From Pogostemon cablin (Eukaryota; Streptophyta; Magnoliopsida; Lamiales; Lamiaceae), in contig CM042962.1 in NCBI GenBank assembly GCA_023678885.1, positions 16,630,336 through 16,694,335 on the forward strand: a stretch of DNA of 64,000 bases, read 5' to 3'. Below, one piece after another: positions 47,521 to 58,030 of this stretch; within the stretch, counting starts at the first letter, position 1, and every line of letters begins with the position of its first letter. Below the pieces are notes generated by a model. The model had not been told where the DNA came from. It was given only the letters and a program-made list of their open reading frames with translations, and ran no database searches. The position numbers and the translations under genes were made by a program.

Positions 47521-48193
47521 TGATGAGAGTAGAAATTCGTGTATTTTTTGGTCCGATTTGATACCTCTTTGAGTATGTTAATTGCTATTATTTGCACATA
47601 TCCTAATACTTTAAATTATTATCAACTAAAAGGTGCTTGAAAGGTATTTTGTTGTGTTTTTTATAAGAAAAGGGATAAAAAATGCAAAGTTTGAATAAAG
47701 GGTGAACTTGTGCAAGCATGTAAGCAAACAAACATCTAACTTTTATAAATTTTCTGTGTTCTTGTGAAAGTTCAAATTTGTTGTATCATACATGGTTGGA
47801 AAGCTACGGAAGAGAGGATCGCGTGGGCACAACAATCACTTAAATTGAAGTTCGAATGAGAAAATTATGATCACAATGGTGAGACTGCGCAACCATTGAC
47901 GAAAATAGCCAAACTCATGTATGATTTGCATTGGGGCCACGGGTGAAAAATGCAATGGCAATTGAAATTTCTACCATGCCATGTAATCTCACATGGTGAG
48001 AAATATCACATGACTTATTGTGGGCCCATTGATGACCAAGTGCAGCAAATGAATTGATTTGCAAAGCTATCAACTCTAATTTGAGTGGTGGCCTGTATTG
48101 ATATATGAATGAGGAATTGAGTGAATTTGTAAGGCCCAGACACATACACTCATTTAACGCCCAATATGCCACCTCATCATAAACCCATGAAGC

Positions 48194-50035
48194 TGTTTGA
48201 GTATTTTTTGAACTCACGAGCAAGAATATTTGTTCGTTGTAGAAACATATTCCAAGGAATAAAATTATCAAACTCACAGGGAGTTTAAGTTTAGATTGAA
48301 AGAACACATTAGCTCATGTTTTATCGTTTTTATAAGGACGAACGAAGAGGATGATAATCAAGAAATCAAGATAAAATATGAGAAAATAATATAAAAATGG
48401 AGAAATGGTGTTGAAGGGTAAGATATGGGACTAGAAACAATTAAAGTGTCTTAGGGTTTATTTTATCATGCAAAAGGAATAGACAAAATAGAAATTGAAC
48501 TAGAGGTGGTAACGAATGTATCCGAAACTCCCTCTCAGGTTACTAAGGTTGTAGATCTCCTAGAGACTCCCAAATACACCTAGGATCGATGTCCAACATT
48601 AACCTCTTCCATCTAGGTACTAATTAAATTCCAATTCTCCCTTAAAAGGTAATAATTAGAATTAACTCTCCATTTTTGCGTACTAGGGCTAATGAATGGA
48701 TTGTTTCCTTTCACCAGGTTCAAATATCCTCTCGGTCAAACCTAAACTCGATGTCCTCTCATGGTAATTCTAATACTTTGGAAGGTCGTCTCCATCTCAC
48801 CTCAAGAAATAATCCACATAAATTAATATAATGTCATTTAATTAACATAAGCAATAAATTAACTAACAATCCATTAAATTAACATGCTGCCCATAATTAA
48901 AAAACCATGCCAAAATATAATTCATGCATCACAAAACCCTTGAAAAGAAATCAAATATCAAATCATGTCTAAACCATATTTAATTTGCATAATAAAATAA
49001 ATATTAAGCACTAATCATGTTTCTAACCCCACAAGAGGGATTAGCCTAGAATAATTAAAGTAACAAAACAAATAAATGATTCATTACAATAATCCATGGA
49101 GTCTAACTCAAAGAAAATTACAAAAAAAATTAAAATTCTCCTTCAATTAACTTGTTGGAGATCTTCAATTGCTTCTTGAAATTTCTCCTCTTGCTCTTAA
49201 TTCCAAGTAATTCCAACACCAAGGATAGATGGGTGAAAGATTAGAAGATAGGTTTGTGGAATGATCAAAAGAAAATAAAAATGGAGAAGAGAGAAAGTAG
49301 AAAGAAAGTGTGTGTAGTGTGTGTGGCCTCCAAAAATTAAATGAAATTTTATTGGTAATTGTTGCTCAAATTTTGAAAAATGAAGGTATTTATAGTGGTG
49401 TAGGATCAAAGGAATTAGAGCTAAATTGGATCATGGGCTTAAGTGGAGAAATGGGCTTTTTTGGCTTAAAAATCGGATCCAGGAACCGATATTTATAATA
49501 ATTTCCGTACGGTTTGTATAGCAACTCGGTTCAGTGTCCAAACGGTTCGCCATGTGCTCACCTATGCGGAGGTCAAGGGTTCAATCCGCAAAGCTTGGAT
49601 TTGTGAGCTCAAAACACTGGATTAAAACTCGCCCAACACTAAATTCGATCCGAATTTCAAGGATGTGATCGAATTTCCAAACAATTCAACTTCTCTGGAC
49701 CTTTTTTTGCATTTTCTGATAGACAACACTTTTTTGAATTAGTGTTGTCTTTTCTGTCTTGTCTTTCTCAAATGTTGTCAAATGCTGGAAAATTGATGTC
49801 TTTGCTCATTTTCTTCATTTTTTCGCCTTCTTCATCCCAATTTAATTCCCGTTTCCTCTTTTCTAGTTTTAGCTCAATAATACTCTATTCCTTTATGAAA
49901 AATAACATAACTCACACACTTTTCTCTAAAAATACAAACACACAAAATACAAAATAAAATATTAAAAATAACATAAAAACATGCAAAAATCACACGAACA
50001 CGACTCTAAAATCTTGCAAATTTTCACACTAAATA
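48194..50035 (-). mobile_element. sLTR-2: solo LTR in reverse orientation inside sLTR-1
   Basis: Perfect TSD gaagc (48189-48193, 50036-50040). Reverse reading starts TATTTAGTGTGAAAATTTGC (TG expected, one transition) and ends ...tactcaaaca. It shares tcgtccttataaaa...acgataaa near its end with the solo LTR at 51313-52928, so it is Athila-like. Confidence 0.75.
49505..49600 (+). other. tRNA-like Pol III head (A and B boxes), SINE-type
   Basis: A-box-like tagcaactcgg at 49519 and B-box GGTTCAATCC at 49578-49587, 59 bp apart, with catgtgctcacctatgcggagg between, as in plant tRNA-derived SINE heads. Located within sLTR-2. A SINE tail was not delimited. Confidence 0.5.
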
Positions 50036-51269
50036 GAAGCCCACCTTGCTAATGTAACAGAATCGTGAAATCACCAACATAAAAACAGAAGATACACACG
50101 CCCCCATCACCATACATGGCCTAATTCCCTCATTGCTCACCACTTTTCATCCATCCGCTGGAGAGAAGACCGAAGTTGCTATTTGGATCGGAGACGGAGA
50201 TTCTGGCAGAGATCGTGATTGAAGAATCGGAGTCCTTCACAAGGATTCTTTATTTTTTCAGTTATTTATCTCTGTTATTTTAGAACAATGGTTGAGATTT
50301 ATTACATCTTTGTGATTTGATCTCGTAAATCCATGGGCTAAGTTTCTTTGTTGATAATGTTAGGGCGTTAAACAGTTTTGATTATGTGATTTGATTGCCC
50401 TAAACTTGGATTTTTATATTGCAGATTGTTTATTTCCTTATTGAAGAAGATATTTTTTAGACTTCGTATTATTGTGTTTTGAGTTTTGATTCATTTAATT
50501 ATTCATGATGGTATCTCTGATTGATAGTTAATAGGGTTCTCTTTTCTGCATAATAATTGTTATTTCCTATAGCAGTCTTAGGGGATTAACCTATAATTCC
50601 TAAGACAGTTAGACAATTAATTTGGAATATTAATTATTTGGTAAAACATCATTATTAGGTATTTGATAAGGAGACAAAGGGGTTAATAATTTAGTACCTA
50701 AAAAGGGAAAGTTGAAATAGCGCAAAGACCTATAGAGGAAGTGAGGGTTAATTCATAATTGATCCTAGGTTTTTCAGCTTATTATAAGTGTTAGATCCTA
50801 CCCAATCAAGGTGATTTAACTAGGTTTAGTAATCCTCTTATAAACGTTTGCAGATATTTAATTTGGGTCTAAAATAATCAGTCATATAGTTAAGCTAGCT
50901 TGCCTTAACATTACCAAATCTCTATTCTTGAATTCGTAATCGTTTTCTCTGTGTGATTCATTTTCTTTTCATATTAGTTTAATTATTTAATTTCAATTTT
51001 ATTAGTTAATTAAATATTTTCCAAAAACCCCAGAATTTGTCTTACATTGGAATTATCACATATAGAATTAATTGTTAGATCTAGAACTATCTCGTGGGTT
51101 CGATATATACTTGGTCACACTTGCTAGATACTGCGATCGATCCCTTATACTTGAGGGTGAGATTCATATTTTTGAAAGAAAATAGTGAACAGGTTTTTAA
51201 CGAGGCCGACAGGATTTTAGCAACTCATATTTGAGATTGCTCCTTGTAGTTTCACAACAAGAAGCAATC

Positions 51270-51280
51270 TCAGGGGGTAA
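51270..51280 (+). promoter_or_regulatory. LARD-1 polypurine tract region
   Basis: cagggggtaa directly before the 3' LTR start tgttatgggt. Confidence 0.6.
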
Positions 51281-51312
51281 TGTTATGGGTGTTATTACAA
51301 CTATATGTGGCG

Positions 51313-52928
51313 TGATGAGTGATATTTTTACCTAGATTTTAGTGTCTTTTTATGTGTGTTTTGGTATATTTTATCCGTATTTATGTGCTATTTTATGGAG
51401 TTATGTGTTTTTATGGAATTGAGTGTGAATGAACTTAATCGTATGTAAAACAGGTGAAATCGGAGCGAAAATGGAGAAGAGAGACGAAAGAATGAAGAAG
51501 AAAATAGGGTAGCAAGAACACGGCCAGCCGTTTTAAGTACACGAGCTGTGTCGTGCTACACGAGTCGTGTACCACAAATGGGCCTGTAAGAGATGGCCGT
51601 GTAACGACATCAGAACGAGCAACATGACCATCCCTTGGCCGTGTTGCGACACACGAGTCGTGTGCAATCGTAAGTTTACGTTGATCCAAAAACCCTGACA
51701 CGACTCGAGGCGTGTTGCAGCACACGAGTCGTGTAGGTGCCTGATCAGTTAAAAAATTAGATTTCTTCTAGAAGGCCCCCAATGAGTATAAATACCCATC
51801 CATTCAACCTTTGAACGAATATCCACGAAATTTCACTCCTACACCTAGATCACACACCATTTCCTCAATTTTACACCTTCATCTTCATCCATTCTTCATC
51901 CTTACCATCTATCATCATCCCACCATCAAATCCTCCATCCGAGTAGCTAGAGAAGCAAGGGGGAGAAGAGAATTGCAAAGGAAAGAAGAAGATCACCATT
52001 GGAGTCATCCAAGAGAGTTTTCATCTAAACTTTGTATTGAATCCTTATTGTTTATCATGGTTTGTAAGGATTTTAATGTCTATGTTGATTTCCTTGTGAC
52101 AATGAGACGCTAATCTCCTTTGTGAGATTAGCTTCATGATTGGTGTTGGATAATTTAGTTTTTATGCAATTTGATTTTAATCTTGAATGAGCTTTGTGTT
52201 ATTTCTATCATTGATTGTTGATTGCTTGATGTATATGATGACATGTGTGATTAATTGTCATGGGCATGTGATTAGATTGAGAAATCAATTATATGTTTAG
52301 GATAGTTCATTGAATCATTTCATCATACACTTCATGTTCATTAATTTAGAATGAGATAGAGATATCCTTCTAGATTTAGAAGCCTTTGATAGAATATTTG
52401 ATTAGCTTAATCGAGAGATTGGTTGATTAAGTGAGGAGAACCAAACCATTAGTGAATTCATAGTACCTTAAAAGAGAATATTACCTATAATTTAGTACCT
52501 AATTAGGGAACTCGTAGAGTAATTAGTACCTATTGGGAGGTGTTCATTTTGGTCTCAATCCTATGTGCTTTTGGGAGCCTTGTTGAGGGTTTACATCCTA
52601 TCCATCTCGAGAGAGAGTTTAGGTGGAATTAGTGATCGTTCCTATGCTATGTCCATGATAGATTATAATTAATTGCATGATTACTTTATTATCTATGCCA
52701 TGATAGTTGCTAATTTCATCCTTGCATCATTTGGAACCCATTTTCTTGCATTCTTTTTATCTTATTTTCATTAGTTTAAGTGCATTCATTTGCACCCTTA
52801 TCCTCCATCCTTTTCTGTCGTCCTTATAAAATCACGATAAACTTGAAATCGCTTAAACTCTAGCACGTTCCTCCCTTGGGTTCGATAAATTTCTTTAATT
52901 GGTCATTCCGACTATTAACGACCAACCA
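51313..52928 (+). mobile_element. sLTR-3: solo LTR, Athila-like, in the LARD-1 3' LTR
   Basis: Starts TGATGAGTGATATTTTTACC and ends near ...attaacgaccaacca after gggttcgataaatttc. I found no target duplication (tggcg left, atgct right). Together with the missing LTR segment this suggests deletion or unequal recombination. Contains palindromic acacgagtcgtgt words at 51557-51571, 51650-51664 and 51721-51734. Confidence 0.6.
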
Positions 52929-53042
52929 ATGCTCTTTCAACCAATGGAGAGAGGTTGGGACCACTCCCATAACAAATTGATTCCTCTTAACACATGGCAA
53001 CATCTCATTGGCTAACACAAAAAGGCAAGGATCAAGGCCTTG

Positions 53043-53239
53043 TAATTGGGATAAGGTATTTCTTTTTACTATTTCATTTGTTAATCACGTGACACGTGTC
53101 ACAATCATTCTCTAAATTACCATTACATGTGCTAGGGGTTTAATGGCCATGTAATAGGGTATAATATTTTTATTAAATTTATTTATGTTATGAAACATGA
53201 AGTGGAATACGATATGGAATAGGGGATCCGAACCGCAAA
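53043..53239. mobile_element. 197-bp insertion in the LARD-1 3' LTR, family unknown
   Basis: Defined by comparison with the 5' LTR (aaggataagggtcttgagccc). Flanked by gccttg at 53037-53042 and 53240-53245. Its ends show no clear TIR. Confidence 0.65.
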
Positions 53240-53650
53240 GCCTTGAGCCCATGAAGGAAACGTGAACATGCAATTATAAAGCAAGGAATTCTACACTTGT
53301 GAAATGATTTTTTTCTTTTGGCTCATTTCATCTTTTGCATCTACACATATTCATCACCCACCAAATATTTTCTCTCTACCATATATCTTCACTATATTTT
53401 CCCCATTACTGTAAAAGTTCCTCCATGGAACATCAATGTACAAGATCGATCAATGAATACAAAGGGCTCCCGACGACGGAGAAAATTACATATGTTGATG
53501 TGTTTGATTTCCATTTACCGATTTATTCGTATATCCGTTTTACACCATGAATTTCTTTAGAAATCGAGCATCAACAAACATGAGATTATTGAGCGCAGCA
53601 CCGAAGTCCACGACTGTAGAGGAAATGAGAGACGTTGGTACACAAAACAC

Positions 53651-54048
53651 TAGAGTTGTTAAACCAAAAGCTCGGCTTGACTCATTAAAGCTCGAGCTCG
53701 AATTTGAGTTTGTTTTATGCTCGTTTCGTTAACGAGCCGACCTCGGCTCGACTCGATAAAATTCGACAGTAATAATAATAATAATAATAAATTATTAACA
53801 ATAATAATAATAATAAATATTATTTAATTATATTATTATTAAATACGGAGTATAATAATAAATTAATAAAATTAGGGCTCGGCTCGAAAAACTCGACTCA
53901 TTTTATTTAACGAGTCATGTCGAGCTCGAGTTCGACTCGAGAATTACTCATTCGTGCTCAAGCTCTTGCTCGTGATAAGCTCGTTTTCTAATCGAGTCGA
54001 GTTCGAGTAAGCGATACTCGGGCTCGCTCGATTCGTTTAACAGCCCTA
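53651..54048. mobile_element. hAT MITE upstream of MSRB
   Basis: TIRs TAGAGTTGTTAAAC and TAGGGCTGTTAAAC (complement of the right end), with a perfect 8-bp duplication caaaacac (53643-53650, 54049-54056). 398 bp. It carries an (AAT)n stretch at 53772-53830 and many ctcgagctcg-like words. It ends 252 bp before the MSRB start codon. Confidence 0.92.
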
Positions 54049-54056
54049 CAAAACAC

Positions 54057-54300
54057 CACGTGGTTCTTGCTTATGTGGATTAGAAAGCCTAGATTGAGGT
54101 GAACCAATAATAAGACGCCACTTTGCTTGCGGTGAACCATTGACCAAGTTGACCGCAAGAGTTCAATGATCAGAAGGTGGAAAGAGAAGGGAGCATGAAT
54201 GTTGATGAATGACTGAGCAACACACAATAACTTCATCCGGTACAACTCGCTCTTCAGGTACATTCTATTCTATCCTTTAACTGCCGTTTCTCAATTCACA
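54057..54300 (+). promoter_or_regulatory. MSRB proximal promoter and 5' leader
   Basis: About 244 bp between the MITE and the ATG. No clear TATA box. A pyrimidine-rich stretch (cattctattctatcctttaac) precedes the start. Confidence 0.4.
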
Positions 54301-56097
54301 ATGACCTCTTCCGCCATTCCCAAAGCTAGTTTCAGCCTCTTCAGTAATCTAAATTCACCGAAATCTGGTTTATGCAATCAGTTAGCTTTTGGTGGAAAAT
54401 CACTTCATAGCAGATCGAGCAATAGAGCTTCCTTCTCGATTTCTGCTATGGGCTCCTCATTTTCTTCTCCGACACATGTCAGCGCTCAAGGTTTCTCCTT
54501 CTCCCTCTCCAGTGTTTTCAATTAATGTGAATTTTCGGATTCTGCTTATGTAATGAAGTATACCTTTGGGGGAATTTGATTGTTCGGATTTTATATAGAT
54601 TTTACTGCGAGAAATATATCAATTTCTTAATCGGCATGTTCGATTGTGCTAATTTAGGTTTTTACACTTGAACTCGTGAAATTAGATTGATGTTCTTGGA
54701 ACAATTACTAGAATTACCATCTAAAATCCAGTTCCCAAATTCAAAGACCATGGTTAAAAGTGGAGCATTTGTTGATTCATTACTTTGGAAGTAAAATTCT
54801 TCTCATGGAATGAGTATTTGAACCTTAGAATTGCTCTTGGGGTACTGATACAACTTCACTTGTATAATTCTGTTTTGCACAATGTGAAGCAGAGGCAGGG
54901 AACAGTAATAATGTCTCTCTCAGCGAGGAAGAATGGAGGAAACGGCTAACCGACCAACAATTCTATGTTACTAGGCAGAAGGGTACTGAAAGGGCGTTCA
55001 CTGGGTATGCTCCCTTTACATATGCCTTTGATCTAGATGCTCTTAAATTTCACATTACTTGTTAATGTTATGCTTTATGAGTAGAGTAACCTTCTTGTGG
55101 AGTTGTTTTATGAGTACACTGAGGCAAATATGAAATATCAGTTAGTAGTTGCTACCTTTGTCTGGCGCTCGCCATCCTTGAGTCCTTAGATAAATTGACT
55201 CTCTTTCTGTAGAAGCTGATTTGCCAAACTGTAATGGGATTATGGGAGGAGGATAAATTTGTCCTTTTCCCAATGTCTTCTAACATTATTTTAGTTTCAA
55301 CAAATAGAAAAAATATTTAGTTCTTGAATACTGAAATTGCAAGTGCTAGTTAGCTGAAGGTCACTTATGTTAATCCAACTTTTCTATGTATTTATTTTGG
55401 TATTTCACTGATATATGTTGTAGTTTTAGGGGTATCTAAATCAACCAATGGATTTTATATTTAGCAACATGAGATTGATCTATGTATATAACTCAATGAA
55501 TTGAAATTATAGTAGAATTCTTAACTGCTCGATAAAAGTGGGATCAGGGCTTGTACTAATACACAATAAACTTTTTGTTTCATATTTCACATGTGCAGAG
55601 AATATTGGAACACCAAAACTCCTGGAACTTACCATTGCATCTGCTGCGACACTCCTTTATATGAGTAAGCATGTTACATCTCTTCAAAGTTTTCTACTCA
55701 AGCAATTACATATTACACTTGTTTTTTGAATTTCACCATTCTTGTATGCATATATGAGTCTTGCTAGCTGCTCCATGTTGTAGATCATCGACTAAATTTG
55801 ATAGTGGAACTGGATGGCCCTCTTATTATCAACCGATAGGAAACAATGTGAAGTCGCATCTGGACTTGTCTATCATTTTCATGCCCCGTCAAGAGGTTCT
55901 TTGTGCAGTATGTGACGCCCATCTCGGCCACGTATTTGATGATGGCCCTCCCCCTACAGGAAAGCGCTATTGTATCAACAGGTTTACATATATTTCATAT
56001 ATCAATCATGGCATTCCCTTCTGGCATTTCTTATTGTGGATTGATATTCTTCTCGTTCGATATATGCAGTGCTTCCCTCAAACTAAAGCCGAAGTAG
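54301..56097 (+). CDS. MSRB: Peptide methionine-R-sulfoxide reductase B, plastid type
   Basis: Five exons by GT-AG sites: 54301-54490, 54893-55004, 55599-55664, 55784-55981 and 56070-56097, giving 197 residues. Reduces methionine-R-sulfoxide in proteins using thioredoxin-type donors. Residues 1 to about 60 are Ser-rich and basic, like a plastid transit peptide. The SelR domain begins LSEEEWRKRLTDQQFYVTRQ. Zinc ligands are CICC (Cys114, Cys117) and CAVC (Cys163, Cys166). STKFDSGTGWPSYY and HLGHVFDDGP are conserved. The catalytic Cys186 lies in RYCINS. It most resembles Arabidopsis MSRB2 (CDTPLYESSTKF, PRQEVLCAVC). All splice sites keep phase and no key residue is missing, so it looks functional. 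Confidence 0.95.
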
Positions 56098-57286
56098 ATG
56101 GCCTTTTTTGTGCAGTGTGAAACACTGAAATATATTGACATTTGCGTGTGCAAGTTGGATCCAAAATAATGTATACTCGTGGTAAATGAATGTTGGCATA
56201 TTCATATTGTTAAGTTGGGTGCTTGTATACGGTTATTTGCTAATATTGCTTTTCTTTCACTTAATCTTATACTTTTGCTAACAACACACACTGATACACA
56301 TGATCGTCTCACGGGAAGACCTCCGTGAAATGGATAAAAGTGATAACATTAAAAAAAAAAAGTGAAATCCGGATTAATGAAAAGTGGTAATGGTGTATTG
56401 AATTATTTAGTTCATTCATGATTGATACATAATATGAATATGAATAAAAAGTAATAAAGAATTTCCAGAGTGATCAATAAAGTTCAATTTATATGGAGTA
56501 AACAAGAGAATTGGAATTATTCGACTAAAATATTATGTGTCTAAAGTCGTCTAAACTTCAGCTTCTCGCGCAACCGAAATAAAAATGCTATATTTTATTA
56601 TTTGAAGAGTGGAACTTGGGAGGAAGCTGTTTCTTTTTAATTAATCTAATCTAATTAATTAACTTGTGGTATCCTTCTCAATAAATGTTTTTTTTCAATT
56701 TCTTTTTAATTTTATAATAATATAATATTTAAAAGACTAGTATATCATAAATCACCATCCTAAACCCTAAATTTTAAGGGTGAAATATACCCTAAACCAC
56801 AATAATAAAATTACAATTATACCCTAAACTTAAACCCTATGGGTGAAATATACTCTAAAACATAAGAGTGAAATTACAATTATATCATAAATTCTAAATC
56901 CTATGGGTGAAATATATACCCTAAATCACAAGGATAAAATTAAATTATACCTTAAATCCTAAGATAAATTATACACTAGATCAGAAATTATAATTATATC
57001 TTAAACCACAATAGTAAAATTATAATTTTATCCTTAAAATTAAATTATTAAAAAAAATAAAAAATAGATGAACCAAAAAGAACATATTCACCTTGAAGAA
57101 AGAAGGTTCCAAGAATTCAATTTATGAAACCCGTTCCATTCTAGTTTTGCTCTTATTTAAAATCAACATATTTACTTCATATAAAATCAAAATTAATTGT
57201 AATCTTTGAGAAATTTGGTTGCTGTTAGATTAAAAGACAAATAAATTACATATTAATCTAATAATCATATTACTTAAAATATCTTT
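56098..57286. other. Intergenic DNA with decayed ctaaaccct-type repeats
   Basis: 56300-56470 holds a gtgataa/gagacg-type repeat. 56755-57050 holds four to five diverged units of ccctaaa...gggtgaaatatac...aaaattacaattatacc (roughly 65-70 bp). No gene seen. Confidence 0.5.
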
Positions 57287-57533
57287 TGCGTGATACCGTT
57301 TTATGTGAGACTATTTTTTACACATTTTAAAATAGTTATCACTTTCGTTATAAAACTTTAACACTTTCGCTATAAAATGTTATCACTTTTCATTTGTACT
57401 ATAAATTATTTATGAAATAATATTATCACTTTTCATTAATTTAGTATCACTTTTTATTATAAAAGTTATCACTAACTGTCTCACGTAAACCTTTACGTGA
57501 GACGATCTCACACAAGATTTGCAAAAGCAAGAA
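57287..57533. repeat. Possible MITE with ttatcactttt repeats
   Basis: Left cttttgcgtgatacc...tgtgagac, right gtctcacgtaaac...cacaagatttgcaaaag: imperfect inverted ends starting CTTTTGC. The interior repeats ttatcactttt five to six times. Relatives occur near 14915, 56300 and 60450. Confidence 0.45.
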
Positions 57534-57753
57534 TAAAAGGTTTACTTAAACTGGTTTATACAGTGCTGATTTATAATAATAACATAAATGGATTCTGAAT
57601 TAGCGCGCTGATCATCATCGCTTAATTTTTAATTAAAATATAAAAATTCACGGGCCATGCATGCGTGTTTTACTTTTCTATTTTTTCCTTCTTCTCCGAT
57701 ATTTGATTTCATTTATTTTATTTAATAAGATTAACTAAATTTCATTTCTTTTA

Positions 57754-57999
57754 CTCCTTCCGTCCCCTTAAAAGGTACTCGTTTGCTGTTTGCACATGGA
57801 CGGTTCTAAGGTCTTTATTTGTTTTTTGCACCTAAATTAAGGATTATTATTATTATAGATAAGGTGGGTAATTGTATTGGAGGGAAGTGATGAGTTATAT
57901 TGTGTATTTTCTTTATTAAATAGAGGAAATTGATGCTTTTGAAGCGAATGCTTAATAAGATTAAATAGAGGAAATTGATGTTTTTAAAGGGGGAGGGAG
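57754..57999. mobile_element. Stowaway-like MITE 7
   Basis: CTCCTTCCGTCCCC to GGGGGAGGGAG with TA at both sides. The flanks also repeat a longer word (tttaataagattaacta at 57721 and 58002), so the target was duplicated beyond TA or was already repetitive. Confidence 0.7.
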
Positions 58000-58030
58000 T
58001 ATTTAATAAGATTAACTAAAATGCTCTTTA

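Larger units (their letters stand above)
47521..51191 (+). mobile_element. sLTR-1: solo LTR, gypsy/Athila-like, split by sLTR-2
   Basis: Starts TGATGAGAGTAGAAATTCGTG, similar to the TRGAG-1 LTR start, and ends ...aaatagtgaaca. Perfect TSD ggttt (47516-47520, 51192-51196), and removal rejoins gaggttttTaacgaggc in LARD-1. About 1.82 kb without the nested reverse LTR. No internal domain. Confidence 0.8.
15267..53576 (+). mobile_element. LARD-1: old non-coding LTR retrotransposon hosting the nested cluster
   Basis: The LTRs begin TGTTATGGGTGTTATTA and end ...gaaatcgagcatcaac(a/c). The target repeat aacat lies at 15262-15266 and 53577-53581. After removal of insertions the parts are: 5' LTR 15267-15738 plus 24096-24467; primer-binding region 24470 onward; internal DNA 24488-24532, 36081-41565, 46263-47520 and 51197-51280; 3' LTR 51281-51312 plus about 52929-53576. 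No gag or pol was recognised in the internal parts, which are purine-rich on this strand. The block cccactgggttttatcgtg before the polypurine tract resembles that of some plant gypsy elements. The lineage is otherwise unresolved. Confidence 0.75.
51281..53576 (+). repeat. LARD-1 3' LTR, interrupted
   Basis: 51281-51312 matches the 5' LTR start. After sLTR-3 the match resumes at about 52929 (ctctttcaaccaatggag). Roughly 440 bp of LTR present in the 5' copy is missing at the insertion point. A second insertion occupies 53043-53239. Confidence 0.8.

Noticed and set aside
47915..48307. Minus-strand open frame of 130 codons
   Set aside because: Crosses the junction between sLTR-1 and sLTR-2 at 48193; a chance frame.
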